DNA of 12,233 nucleotides from Actinomycetes bacterium (GTDB lineage Bacteria > Actinomycetota > Actinomycetes > Actinomycetales > Cellulomonadaceae), in NCBI GenBank assembly GCA_023428465.1, contig JAEYXM010000263.1:1-12233 (forward strand). The letters run 5' to 3'. Each line of letters starts with the position of its first letter. Position 1 is the first letter of the stretch. Below, piece by piece: positions 1-6,406 of the stretch. The notes under the pieces were generated by a model, which did no database searches, was not told the origin of the DNA, and was given only the letters and a program-made list of their open reading frames with translations. Position numbers and translations under genes: made by a program.

Positions 1-1
1 A

Positions 2-1018
2 CCCGTGGGAGCGCCCGCACCCGCAGGGTCCGCGGCAGCACCCGCACCCGCTCCGGCCGCGCCCGGTGCAGGGACCGCACCCGCGGCGGCTGCGCCAGGC
101 GCCGGGACCGCGGTCGGCCTGGACGCCGAGACGGTCCGCCGCCGCTGGCCCGAGGTGCTGCAGACCCTGCGCTCGCTGCGCATGGCGACGTGGGTCCTCG
201 TGAGCCAGAACGCGCAGGTCACCGAGGTGACCGACAAGGTCGTGACCCTCACCTTCACCACGCCCCAGCTTGCGACGACCTTCCGCACCGGTCCGCACCC
301 GGCGAACGTCCAGCGCGCGCTGCACGAGACCCTCGGCCTCGACGTCCGCGTCGAGACCGCGGTCGGTGCGGGCGCGCCGCCCGCCGCGGCGCCCGCACCG
401 ACGTCGGCGTCGGGGCAGGGGGTGGGGTCCGGTGCTGCCGACCCGGCCGCCCCGTCCGCGACCGGGCGGTCCGCAGAGGGTCGGTCGTCGTCGGGCGAGC
501 GGACCGCTCGCGGCGCGAGCGCGAGCCCTGGAGCCCCGAGAGCCGGAGGCGCGGCGCCCTCATCGGGACGTTCGGCGGCAGCCGACGCGGCCGCCGCCTC
601 GTGGGACATCCCGCCGGCCGACGAGCCCCCGCCGTGGGACGACGACCCGGGCGAGCCAGCCGGCGCGCGTGCCGCACAGTCGGCCGGCCGAGGTGACGCG
701 GCGTCATCGGACACGTCGGCGCGCCCGTCGTCGGGCGGTACCTCGAGCAGTACGTCGTCCGCCGCTGCGGCGGCGCGCGAGGCAGCCCGCAAGGCGGCTG
801 CGGAGGCCCAGGCGGTGGGCGGACGCTCCGGCGGCCGGTCGAACGCCCGCGGTCGGTCCGCCGGCCGCGCACCGGAGCCTGAGCCCGCCCCGGAGGATGA
901 GCCCGGCTACGACGCGAGCCCGGACGACCCGGATCTTGAGGGCTCCGGGCTGGTCGGGGCGCCGCTCGTCGCGCAGATGCTCGGCGGCACGATCATCGAC
1001 GAGGTCGAGGAGGACTAG
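2..1018 (+). CDS. dnaX: DNA polymerase III subunit gamma/tau, C-terminal part (5' end outside window)
   Basis: Clamp-loader subunit of the replicative polymerase. Only the C-terminal tau region is present; the AAA+ ATPase part lies left of the window. The frame is open to the left edge, so the GTG at 5 is not the real start. Visible parts: an Ala/Pro/Gly-rich linker (first ~38 residues), a folded segment (~39-120) with VRRRWPEVLQTLRSLRMATW and ending LGLDVRVE, as in actinobacterial DnaX domain III, then a long Ser/Ala/Asp-rich disordered linker. The tail DPDLEGSGLVGAPLVAQMLG is a typical actinobacterial DnaX ending, expected to contact the polymerase alpha subunit or helicase. The TAG stop is 3 nt from the stop of the convergent gene, leaving no room for a dedicated terminator. 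Identity rests on remembered family sequence. Confidence 0.9.
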   Translation, partial: PVGAPAPAGSAAAPAPAPAAPGAGTAPAAAAPGAGTAVGLDAETVRRRWPEVLQTLRSLRMATWVLVSQNAQVTEVTDKVVTLTFTTPQLATTFRTGPHPANVQRALHETLGLDVRVETAVGAGAPPAAAPAPTSASGQGVGSGAADPAAPSATGRSAEGRSSSGERTARGASASPGAPRAGGAAPSSGRSAAADAAAASWDIPPADEPPPWDDDPGEPAGARAAQSAGRGDAASSDTSARPSSGGTSSSTSSAAAAAREAARKAAAEAQAVGGRSGGRSNARGRSAGRAPEPEPAPEDEPGYDASPDDPDLEGSGLVGAPLVAQMLGGTIIDEVEED

Positions 1019-1021
1019 CTC

Positions 1022-1567
1022 CTACTCGTCGACGGGGAACACGCGACCGTCCACGAGCCAGCGGCCGTCGACCTCGATCACCGAGAACCAGAGCTCCTCC
1101 GACGCCTCGACGCTCGACCAGGTGGCATGCACCTCGGCCGCGGTCCCGCCGGTCATCATCGTGACCTCGGTGACCTCGGTCGTGACCTCGACCTCGCGAC
1201 GGATGGCCTCAGCCTCCAGCGTCCGGCAGTCGATCTCCGGGTCGCCTCCGATCATGACATCGGTGATCACGGGGTGGGTCATGGTGCAGTCGCCGGCCAC
1301 GAGCCCGTCGAGGTACTGCTCCACGGCGGCCCGCGGGCCGTCCTCCGGCGTCGAGCGGGTTGTCCACCACCAGGCGGCACCCGCGGCTGCGACCAGGACC
1401 AGTGCGGCGGCGACGACGGCGGCGACTCGGCGACGCTTGGACGGAGCGGACGGCGCCGGCCGGCCCACGGGCGCAGGCGTGGGCGGCGGTGGGGGCACCG
1501 AGCCGGTCGCGCCCGGGGCAGGAGGAAGGCTCGGGGCGCCGAGACCCTCGGGGGGAGGAGTCGTCAC
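1022..1567 (-). CDS. Proline-rich single-pass membrane protein with extracytoplasmic DUF4878-like domain
   Basis: Function unknown. From the chosen GTG (181 aa) the protein has a Pro/Ala-rich cytoplasmic N-terminus, a basic KRRR stop-transfer patch, one Ala/Val-rich membrane helix ending in WWW (about residues 48-69), and an outer domain. The outer domain starts GPRAAVEQYLDGLVAGDC, a pattern seen in small NTF2/DUF4878-like actinobacterial proteins, and contains two Cys that could pair. It ends near VDGRWLVDGRVFPV. An upstream GTG at 1597 would add ten residues; neither start has a good Shine-Dalgarno, and the shorter form was chosen because its N-terminus (VTTPPPEG) looks like usual family starts. 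It follows the hydrolase gene by about 51 nt in the same direction and is convergent with dnaX. Being a real gene is likely; the role is not known. Confidence 0.75.
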   Translation of the reverse strand: MTTPPPEGLGAPSLPPAPGATGSVPPPPPTPAPVGRPAPSAPSKRRRVAAVVAAALVLVAAAGAAWWWTTRSTPEDGPRAAVEQYLDGLVAGDCTMTHPVITDVMIGGDPEIDCRTLEAEAIRREVEVTTEVTEVTMMTGGTAAEVHATWSSVEASEELWFSVIEVDGRWLVDGRVFPVDE

Positions 1568-1618
1568 GGCGACGAGTGTGGCAGGGCGTCGCGACACCGC
1601 GGTCGCGACGCGCGGACG

Positions 1619-2476
1619 TCAGGGCGTCGGCGCGCCGTCGGCGAGGAACGCGTCGACGACCTGCCGGAACGCCGCCGACTGCTCGACCCACGGGTAGTGC
1701 CCGCAGTCCTCGAGCACCGAGCATGCGCCGCGGGGGAACACCTCGGCCAGGGCGCGCAGCGGCGCGACGCCGGTGAAGAGGTCGGCACCGCCGGCGACCA
1801 CCAGCACGGGTGCCGCCAGCGCGCGGAGCCGGTCCGCGACGTCGTCGGGCGTGGGCACGGAGAAGTACGCCCGCGCTGCCGCGAGGTCGAAGCGCGCCGC
1901 ACGGGCGTGCGCCTGCTCCGCGGCACCCCAGTGCGCGTACGTCGCCGGCGCCACGGCGAGGTGCCAGGCGTTGAACGCCGCCTCGGATGTCATGTCAGGC
2001 CCTGCGGCGAGCGCGTCGAGCGCCCGCGCAACGTCCGGGTCGGTCCGCCGCCGCTCGTCGGCCGACGCGCCCGCGTCGGACGGGATGTCCGTCAGGCCCT
2101 GCGCCGGGGGTGTCAGCAGGAGGAGCCGTGCGACGCGCTGCGGGTGCTGGGCGGCGTAGGCGACGGCGAGCCGCGTCCCGGCGGAGTGCCCGGCGAGGGC
2201 GAGCGTCTCCAGGCCCAGGTGCGTGCGCAGGAGCTCGAGGTCGTCGGCCTGGCGCCATGCGGCACCGCGCGCCTTGTCGGCGGGGCGGGGAGAGCGGCCG
2301 ACGCCGCGCAGGTGCGGGACGACGAGCCGGAAGTCGGCGCCGAGGCCGGCCAGGTCGCCGAGATACTCCGGGTGGCGTGCCGCGCCTCCGGCGAGCACGA
2401 CCAGCGTGGGCGCACCGGGGTCGCCGATCTCGTCGTAGTGCAGCCGCGCGCCGTCGGCGCCGAGGTACGTGGGCAC
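1619..2476 (-). CDS. Alpha/beta-fold hydrolase (proline iminopeptidase-like)
   Basis: A 285-aa serine hydrolase of the alpha/beta superfamily, probably cytoplasmic because there is no signal peptide. The catalytic triad is readable: nucleophile Ser98 in GHSAG (residues 96-100), acid Asp232 in VVAGGADLFTG, and His260 in CGHYPWVEQ. An oxyanion-side motif near residues 28-32 (LAGGA) and the HLRGVGRSPRP segment (55-64) are also family-typical. A helical cap spans roughly 125-210. Substrate cannot be read; candidates are esters, lactones or N-terminal proline peptides. The GTG start lies 9 nt after the merR stop, so the two are probably co-transcribed, which suggests a role in handling the compound sensed by the MerR protein. 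No clear Shine-Dalgarno is seen before this start, consistent with translational coupling. Confidence 0.88.
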   Translation of the reverse strand: MPTYLGADGARLHYDEIGDPGAPTLVVLAGGAARHPEYLGDLAGLGADFRLVVPHLRGVGRSPRPADKARGAAWRQADDLELLRTHLGLETLALAGHSAGTRLAVAYAAQHPQRVARLLLLTPPAQGLTDIPSDAGASADERRRTDPDVARALDALAAGPDMTSEAAFNAWHLAVAPATYAHWGAAEQAHARAARFDLAAARAYFSVPTPDDVADRLRALAAPVLVVAGGADLFTGVAPLRALAEVFPRGACSVLEDCGHYPWVEQSAAFRQVVDAFLADGAPTP

Positions 2477-2485
2477 CGGAGCACG

Positions 2486-2872
2486 CTACTGCGCGGCGCC
2501 CTCGCGGAGCAGCGCGGCGTGCTCGGTGCGCACCAGGACGTCGTGGATGGTCCGCCGGCTGCGGGTCAGGCAGCCGATGCGGGCGTCGATCTCGGCGAGC
2601 TCGGCGGCGAGCAGCTCCGCCACCTGACGGGGGCAGGACTCCCCGATGTCGCGTCGCTGGGTCTCCTCCAGGTCGAGCAGGGCCTTGATGACCCGCGTGG
2701 GCAGCCCGGAGCGGACCATGAGCGCGACCTGCTGGGCCCGGGCGACGTCGTCCTCGGTGTACTCGCGGTAGGTGTTGCCGGCCCGGCGGGGCGCGAGGAG
2801 GCCCTGCTGCTCGTAGTACCGCAGGACGCGCGTCGACACACCTGTGCGTGCCGCGACCTCACCGATCTTCAC
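2486..2872 (-). CDS. MerR family transcriptional regulator
   Basis: DNA-binding regulator, 128 aa from the GTG at 2872. The N-terminal winged helix-turn-helix is classic for MerR: VKIGEVAARTGVSTRVLRYY (residues 1-20), then EQQGLL and the wing with YREYTEDD (35-42). A long dimerisation helix covers about 75-110. Cys80 and Cys101 are present, but not in a known metal-binding arrangement, so a metal sensor is not indicated. The open frame extends to 2920, but the 2872 GTG is preferred: it has GGAGG at an 8-nt distance, starts exactly where MerR proteins start, and leaves the operator free. It is divergent from the MFS exporter and leads the hydrolase gene; control of both by this protein is inferred. 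The inducer is unknown. Confidence 0.92.
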   Translation of the reverse strand: MKIGEVAARTGVSTRVLRYYEQQGLLAPRRAGNTYREYTEDDVARAQQVALMVRSGLPTRVIKALLDLEETQRRDIGESCPRQVAELLAAELAEIDARIGCLTRSRRTIHDVLVRTEHAALLREGAAQ

Positions 2873-2880
2873 GGGTCCGG

Positions 2881-2885
2881 CCTCC
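2881..2885 (-). promoter_or_regulatory. Ribosome binding site that fixes the merR start
   Basis: On the minus strand GGAGG lies 8 nt upstream of the GTG at 2872. It supports this start over the longer open frame reaching 2920, which would run through the operator. Confidence 0.75.
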
Positions 2886-2898
2886 GTCTCCCCCGGGG

Positions 2899-2930
2899 TT
2901 GACCTTGACGTTGATGTCAAAGTTTAGCGT
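2899..2930 (+). promoter_or_regulatory. MFS promoter with MerR-type operator in a long spacer
   Basis: A -35-like TTGACC (2899-2904) and a -10-like TAGCGT (2925-2930) are separated by 20 bp, longer than the usual 17. The spacer region is covered by a dyad at 2902-2923 with perfect TTGAC (2905-2909) and GTCAA (2916-2920) half sites. MerR-family activators classically bind 19-20 bp spacers and twist the DNA. A minus-strand TAAACT (2926-2921) could be the -10 of merR itself, so the same protein may autoregulate. Assigned by eye; transcription start not measured. Confidence 0.65.
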
Positions 2931-2936
2931 CGCTCC

Positions 2937-4172
2937 GTGAAGACATCGACCGACATCGAATTCCCAACCCGTCCGCTCGTCGTCCTGGGGGCGACGACGT
3001 TCGTCGTCGTCACGGGCGAGATGCTGCCGACGGCCGTTCTGGTGCACATGAGCACCGACCTCGGCGTCCCGGAAGCGCAGACCGGCCTGCTCGTCTCACT
3101 GTGGGCCCTGACGGTCGCCCTCACCAGCTACCCCCTCGTGCGGGCGACGGCCCGGTGGGACCGGCGTCGCGTCGTCGTCGGCGCGCTCGTCGTGTTCGCC
3201 GCGTCCGCGGTCGGCACAGCGCTCGCGGGGACGTTCGCCGTGGCACTGGCGACGCGCCTCGTGGGCGCCGCCGCGACCGGGCTCCTGTGGGCGGCGGTGA
3301 ACGCGCACTCCGCCGCGCTGGTCCCCGAACGGCTCCTGGCGCGAGCCGTCACGATCGTCATCGGCGGCGCCACGCTCGGCACCGTGATCGGCGTCCCCGC
3401 GGCCAACCTGCTCGCGCGACTGCTCGACTGGCGCGTGGCGTCCGGTGCCGTCGCGCTCGTCGAGCTCGCGGTCGCCGCTGCCGTCGCCGCCCTCGTGCCG
3501 GACGGCCTGGACCAGCGGGCGGTCGGGCGTGCGACGGGCGGCGCCGGTGACGGCCGCCGGCTCGTCCCGGTCCTCGGGCTCGCCGGCGCCATCGGGGTGG
3601 CGCTCGTCGGGCACTTCGCCGCCTTCACGTTCGTCACCGCGGTGTTCGAGCAGGCTGCGCCGGGCGTGCCAGGCGGGATGAGCGGGCTCCTGCTGCTTCT
3701 GGGGGCCGTGTCAGCGCTCGCGGTGGTCGCCGTCGGCGTCGTCGGCGACGCCCGGCCCGGCGCCGCGCTCCTCGCGGCGACCGGGCTGACCGGCGTGGCC
3801 CTCGCGGCGGTGGCGCTCGGCGCGGGTCGACGTCCCGGGACGACGCTCGCCGTCGTCGCGCTGTGGGGCTTCGCGAGCGGCGCCCTGCCCCCGCTGGCTC
3901 AGACGATGATCATGCGGCTCGCGGGCCCGGGCCTTCGTGACGCCGCGGGCGCCGTCGTCCCCGTGATGTTCAACCTGTCCATCGCCGCGGGCGCTGCGGC
4001 GGGCAGCGGTGTCGTCGGCGCGTGGGGACCCGACGCACTCGCCGGGCCCGCTGCGGCCGTCGTCGTGGCCGGGACGGCGGGCATCGCGGTCGTGCGGCGG
4101 CGGGCGGCGCGCAGAGATGACCCCGTTGGTCCGTCGACACGGCAGGTGCCGACCGGAATGCTGTCCGCGTGA
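2937..4172 (+). CDS. MFS transporter, DHA1-like drug/metabolite exporter
   Basis: A 411-aa inner-membrane proton-coupled exporter of the major facilitator superfamily, likely 12 membrane helices. The N-terminal helix (about 13-32) carries FVVVTGEMLP, typical of the AraJ/NepI/Cml-like DHA1 group. The loop between helices 2 and 3 has a degenerate motif A (RATARWDRRR, 69-78), and GATLGTVIGVPAANLL (144-159) fits antiporter motif C in helix 5. A charged central loop lies around 188-208. Substrate cannot be predicted. The GTG start at 2937 has no Shine-Dalgarno and sits about 7 nt after the -10-like box, so the mRNA may be leaderless. It is divergent from a MerR regulator, a common arrangement for inducible efflux. 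Confidence 0.88.
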   Translation: MKTSTDIEFPTRPLVVLGATTFVVVTGEMLPTAVLVHMSTDLGVPEAQTGLLVSLWALTVALTSYPLVRATARWDRRRVVVGALVVFAASAVGTALAGTFAVALATRLVGAAATGLLWAAVNAHSAALVPERLLARAVTIVIGGATLGTVIGVPAANLLARLLDWRVASGAVALVELAVAAAVAALVPDGLDQRAVGRATGGAGDGRRLVPVLGLAGAIGVALVGHFAAFTFVTAVFEQAAPGVPGGMSGLLLLLGAVSALAVVAVGVVGDARPGAALLAATGLTGVALAAVALGAGRRPGTTLAVVALWGFASGALPPLAQTMIMRLAGPGLRDAAGAVVPVMFNLSIAAGAAAGSGVVGAWGPDALAGPAAAVVVAGTAGIAVVRRRAARRDDPVGPSTRQVPTGMLSA

Positions 4173-4192
4173 CCGACCGCAGCAGCCGGACC

Positions 4193-4209
4193 GCCACCGT
4201 CACGGTGGC
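4193..4209 (+). terminator. Possible terminator hairpin after the MFS gene
   Basis: GCCACC and GGTGGC flank a 5-nt loop (GTCAC), 20 nt after the MFS stop. The wider 17-nt palindrome has 8-bp arms. There is no T-tract, as is common in high-GC actinobacteria, so it is only a candidate. Confidence 0.35.
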
Positions 4210-4370
4210 CCAGTGGCCCGAGCGCGGCCGATGACGAGTGGGCCCCAGTGGGCGACGGACGTGACCCACTACGACGTGCTCGGTGTTGCCCGGGACGCGG
4301 ACCGCCGAGAGGTGGGACGGGCCTACCGCGCTGCGATGCGTCGCCTGCACCCGTCCCCCGCGTCGGAACG

Positions 4371-4412
4371 CCCCGCCCCGCCCCGCCCCGCCACCCGCCC
4401 CGCCACCCGCCG
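4371..4412. repeat. CCCCG tandem repeat tract
   Basis: Four perfect CCCCG units (4371-4390), followed by two CCACCCGCC-type units to about 4411. It lies just after the J-domain homology ends and is a plausible slippage or breakpoint tract. Confidence 0.7.
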
Positions 4413-4417
4413 CAGCA

Positions 4418-4488
4418 CCAAAGTGGAACGGCACAGGCCCGTTCGGTACCAGAGTGGAACGAAACCAGCACGGAATGTGCCACTTTGG
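4418..4488. repeat. Composite inverted/direct repeat element upstream of recR
   Basis: CCAAAGTGG (4418-4426) and CCACTTTGG (4480-4488) are perfect 9-bp inverted arms around 53 bp. Inside, AGTGGAACG occurs twice as a direct repeat (4422-4430 and 4453-4461), and AACGG/CCGTT (4427-4431 and 4439-4443) can form a hairpin with a 7-nt loop. The base composition is less GC-rich than the surroundings. Function is unknown: possible intergenic repeat family, protein-binding site or terminator. Confidence 0.6.
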
Positions 4489-4523
4489 GCGAGGGGGGCC
4501 AGGGGGGTGAGGGCGGCAGCACG

Positions 4524-4529
4524 TAGGGT
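4524..4529 (+). promoter_or_regulatory. Candidate -10 box of recR
   Basis: TAGGGT matches the actinobacterial TANNNT -10 pattern and ends 6 nt before the recR GTG at 4536, so transcription could begin at or next to the start codon. No convincing -35 is seen. The overlapping AGGG (4525-4528) could equally be a Shine-Dalgarno for a longer message, 7 nt from the start. Confidence 0.3.
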
Positions 4530-4535
4530 GAGGGT

Positions 4536-5135
4536 GTGTACGAGGGCGCGGTCCAGGACCTGATCGACGAGCTCGGGCGGCTGCCCGGGGTCGGTCCCAA
4601 GAGCGCCCAGCGCATCGCGTTCCACGTCCTCGCCGCGGACCCGGACGACGTGAAGCGCCTCGCCGAGGTGCTCCTCGACGTCAAGGCGAAGGTCCGGTTC
4701 TGCACCGTCTGCGGCAACGTCGCCCAGCAGGAGACGTGCCAGGTCTGCCGCGACCCGCGCCGCTCCCCGGCGACCATCTGCGTCGTCGAGGAGCCCAAGG
4801 ACGTGGTCGCGATCGAGCGCACCCGGGAGTTCCGCGGGCGGTACCACGTGCTCGGCGGCGCCATCAATCCCATCGCGGGCGTCGGCCCGGACGACCTGCG
4901 CATCGCCCAGCTCATGACCCGGCTGGCGGACGGCCAGGTCACCGAGGTGATCCTCGCGATGGACCCGAACGTCGAGGGGGAGGCCACCGCCACCTACCTC
5001 GCGCGCCTGCTGGTGCCGATGGGGCTGCGGGTCACCCGGCTCGCGTCCGGCCTTCCGGTGGGCGGCGACCTGGAGTACGCGGACGAGGTCACGCTGGGGC
5101 GGGCCTTCGAGGGACGGAGACAGATCAATGCCTGA
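4536..5135 (+). CDS. recR: Recombination mediator protein RecR
   Basis: RecR (199 aa, normal full length) works with RecO, and RecF in gap repair, to load RecA on SSB-coated single-stranded DNA. Domains in order: N-terminal helix-hairpin-helix (LGRLPGVGPKSAQRIAFHVL, about 13-32), a four-Cys zinc finger (Cys56, Cys59, Cys68, Cys71), and a Toprim domain from about 79 to 173. The Toprim acidic residues are visible in VVEEPKDVVAIE (83-94) and LAMDPNVEGEAT (140-151). The C-terminal wing carries GGDLEYADEVTLGRAFEGRR. The GTG start gives the standard MYEGxVQDLIDELGRLPG family N-terminus. The stop overlaps the next gene by 8 nt, indicating coupling. The usual upstream partner ybaB is not seen here. 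Confidence 0.97.
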   Translation: MYEGAVQDLIDELGRLPGVGPKSAQRIAFHVLAADPDDVKRLAEVLLDVKAKVRFCTVCGNVAQQETCQVCRDPRRSPATICVVEEPKDVVAIERTREFRGRYHVLGGAINPIAGVGPDDLRIAQLMTRLADGQVTEVILAMDPNVEGEATATYLARLLVPMGLRVTRLASGLPVGGDLEYADEVTLGRAFEGRRQINA

Positions 5136-5736
5136 CATCCCGCGCATCCCACGTCCCGACGACGACGCGTCCACGGAGCCCGTCCCGCAGGACTTCCAGG
5201 ACATCGCCGACGCGACGGCCGCCGAGGCGAGCCGCTTCCTCGACACGGTGACCGAGGTCGCCGCGGGCACCAACCCGGAGGTCGCGATCCCGCTGCTCCT
5301 GCTGGCGATCTCCGACCTCCTCGCCGCGGGCGCCCGCCTGGGCGCGCTGGTCGACGTCGTGCCGGCGGAGCGGTTCGAGCCCGACGTCGGCCCGGACGAC
5401 GACCTGGACCCGCTCGGCCAGGCGCTCGAGAACCTCTTCGAGGGCATCGACGACTACAGCGAGGTCGACGACCCGGTGCTCGGCCGCACGGTCGTGCGCT
5501 CCACGGTCTCCGGGGACCTCGTCCTCATCGCGGGCGCGCTCGGCCAGGGCCGGCGGCACTACGACGCCGGCCAGGTCCTCGAGGCCCTGTGGTGGTGGCA
5601 GTACTCGTACCTGTCGAACTGGGGCGAGCGCGCGTCCGCCGTCCTGCGCATGCTGCAGGCGGTCCTCGCGCACCTGCGTCTCGACGTGGACGACGACGTC
5701 GCCGCCGAGGCGGAGTTCCGCGCCCTGCACCCGTGA
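5128..5736 (+). CDS. DUF5063 domain-containing protein
   Basis: A 202-aa acidic, probably cytoplasmic protein with no signal peptide or membrane helix. I recognise it as the DUF5063 protein that commonly follows recR in this actinobacterial group; its function is not established. The N-terminus is Pro/Asp-rich (1-20), then comes a predicted all-helical body with EASRFLDTVTEVAAG (about 34-48), a Leu-rich helix LLLLAISDLLAAGARLGAL (56-74), and a conserved aromatic stretch ALWWWQYSYLSNWGERASAVLRML (153-176). The ATG overlaps the recR stop by 8 nt and has GGAG 8 nt upstream, so it is probably translated with recR. The conserved linkage suggests, but does not show, a role near DNA repair. Confidence 0.85.
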   Translation: MPDIPRIPRPDDDASTEPVPQDFQDIADATAAEASRFLDTVTEVAAGTNPEVAIPLLLLAISDLLAAGARLGALVDVVPAERFEPDVGPDDDLDPLGQALENLFEGIDDYSEVDDPVLGRTVVRSTVSGDLVLIAGALGQGRRHYDAGQVLEALWWWQYSYLSNWGERASAVLRMLQAVLAHLRLDVDDDVAAEAEFRALHP

Positions 5737-5752
5737 TCCAGGCCGGGCCCGG

Positions 5753-6292
5753 CTACAGCAGGCCACCCGGTCCGAAGAGCGCCTCGAGCGCGGCCCAGCG
5801 GGAGATCTCGCACCCGTTGGTCAGGGTGAAGTCGGCCTGCACCGACCTGCCGTCGACGGTTCCCTCGACGCGCGCCGTCTGCGGCCCGCCCCACTGCTCG
5901 GTGCAGGCGACGTCGCGCGGCGTCGGCTCGAAGGCCGCCGTCCCGCCGGCTGCGGCGATCGCCGCGCACGCGGCCTCGGCGTCGGGGTGGTCCCCGCCCG
6001 TCGGCTCGCACGTGAGGGTGTAGGTCGTGGTCGCTCCCTCGCCCGTCGCGTCGACGACGACCGTGATGTCGACGGCGACCGGCGTCGCGGGGGTCTGGGG
6101 CTCGTCGGGTGGGTCGGTCGCGTCGTCGCCCGGGGCGTGCGTCACCGGGTCGTCGGAGGCGACCGGGTCGTCGGGGGCGGTCGTGCCGGCGTCGTCGCCG
6201 CCGGGCGCCTCGTCGCGCAGGGTCTGGCACCCGGTGAGCAGGAGCACGAGGGCGAGCGCGGTGGTCACGGCGGCGGAGCGGGTTCGGGACAT
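5753..6292 (-). CDS. Lipoprotein with subtilisin-inhibitor-like (SSI) domain
   Basis: A 179-aa exported lipoprotein. The signal peptide has SRTR, a hydrophobic core and a lipobox LTGC with lipidated Cys22. Next is an Asp/Pro/Thr-rich linker (about 31-72) that would hold the domain off the membrane. The outer domain (73-179) matches the SSI (Streptomyces subtilisin inhibitor, family I16) pattern: YTLTCEPTGGDHPDAEAACA with Cys95/Cys109, DVAC at Cys130, and TNGCE at Cys161, the same order and near-identical spacing as the two SSI disulfides. In SSI the P1 reactive residue is two after the third Cys (CPMV); here the equivalent is Glu132 (CTEQ). The ATG at 6292 has a near-perfect AAGGAGG 5 nt upstream; the open frame above it is a shadow of lysC. 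Inhibitory activity is unproven. Confidence 0.82.
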   Translation of the reverse strand: MSRTRSAAVTTALALVLLLTGCQTLRDEAPGGDDAGTTAPDDPVASDDPVTHAPGDDATDPPDEPQTPATPVAVDITVVVDATGEGATTTYTLTCEPTGGDHPDAEAACAAIAAAGGTAAFEPTPRDVACTEQWGGPQTARVEGTVDGRSVQADFTLTNGCEISRWAALEALFGPGGLL

Positions 6293-6297
6293 GATCG

Positions 6298-6304
6298 CCT
6301 CCTT
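6298..6304 (-). promoter_or_regulatory. Strong ribosome binding site fixing the lipoprotein start
   Basis: AAGGAGG on the minus strand, 5 nt before the ATG at 6292. It separates the true 179-aa gene from the much longer antisense open frame. Confidence 0.8.
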
Positions 6305-6406
6305 CCCCCAGTATGTGTCGCGACCCGGGGCCGCCACGGCACCGCGGACGCCGCGTGATGACCGCCACATGGCGGAAAGCCTGAGGGGTGCCACCGCCGC
6401 GCCGAC

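Larger units (their letters stand above)
4231..4563 (+). pseudogene. Truncated J-domain (DnaJ-like) gene remnant
   Basis: An open frame from ATG 4231 (or GTG 4261) encodes THYDVLGVARDADRREVGRA and then YRAAMRRLHPS. This is helix I and helix II of a J domain, the part that recruits DnaK. The invariant HPD triad reads HPS (codons 4348-4356), and helices III-IV are absent. After that point the translation becomes Pro/Arg-rich low complexity through a (CCCCG)4 tract at 4371-4390 and a composite repeat, and the frame runs 28 nt into recR. I read it as the stump of a J-domain gene whose rest was lost; no continuation was seen in the other plus frames. It is unlikely to work as a co-chaperone. An expressed small protein cannot be excluded. 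Confidence 0.5.

Noticed and set aside
270..1697. Long plus-strand frame spanning dnaX and the next gene
   Set aside because: Arg/Pro-rich shadow; the dnaX frame is supported by family sequence and the 1022-1567 gene by its membrane helix and domain.
1127..2902. 591-codon plus-strand frame opposite the hydrolase and merR
   Set aside because: Antisense to two genes with clear catalytic and DNA-binding motifs; its own translation is Arg/Gly-rich without domains.
4371..4490. CRISPR-like repeat array
   Set aside because: Only two copies of a 9-bp direct repeat and simple CCCCG units; no regular repeat-spacer pattern and no cas genes.
5742..5753. GCCGGGCCCGGC palindrome between the convergent DUF5063 and lipoprotein genes
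   Set aside because: A 12-bp perfect palindrome leaves only a 4-bp stem with a 4-nt loop and is easily produced by chance in this GC-rich DNA; too weak to call a terminator.
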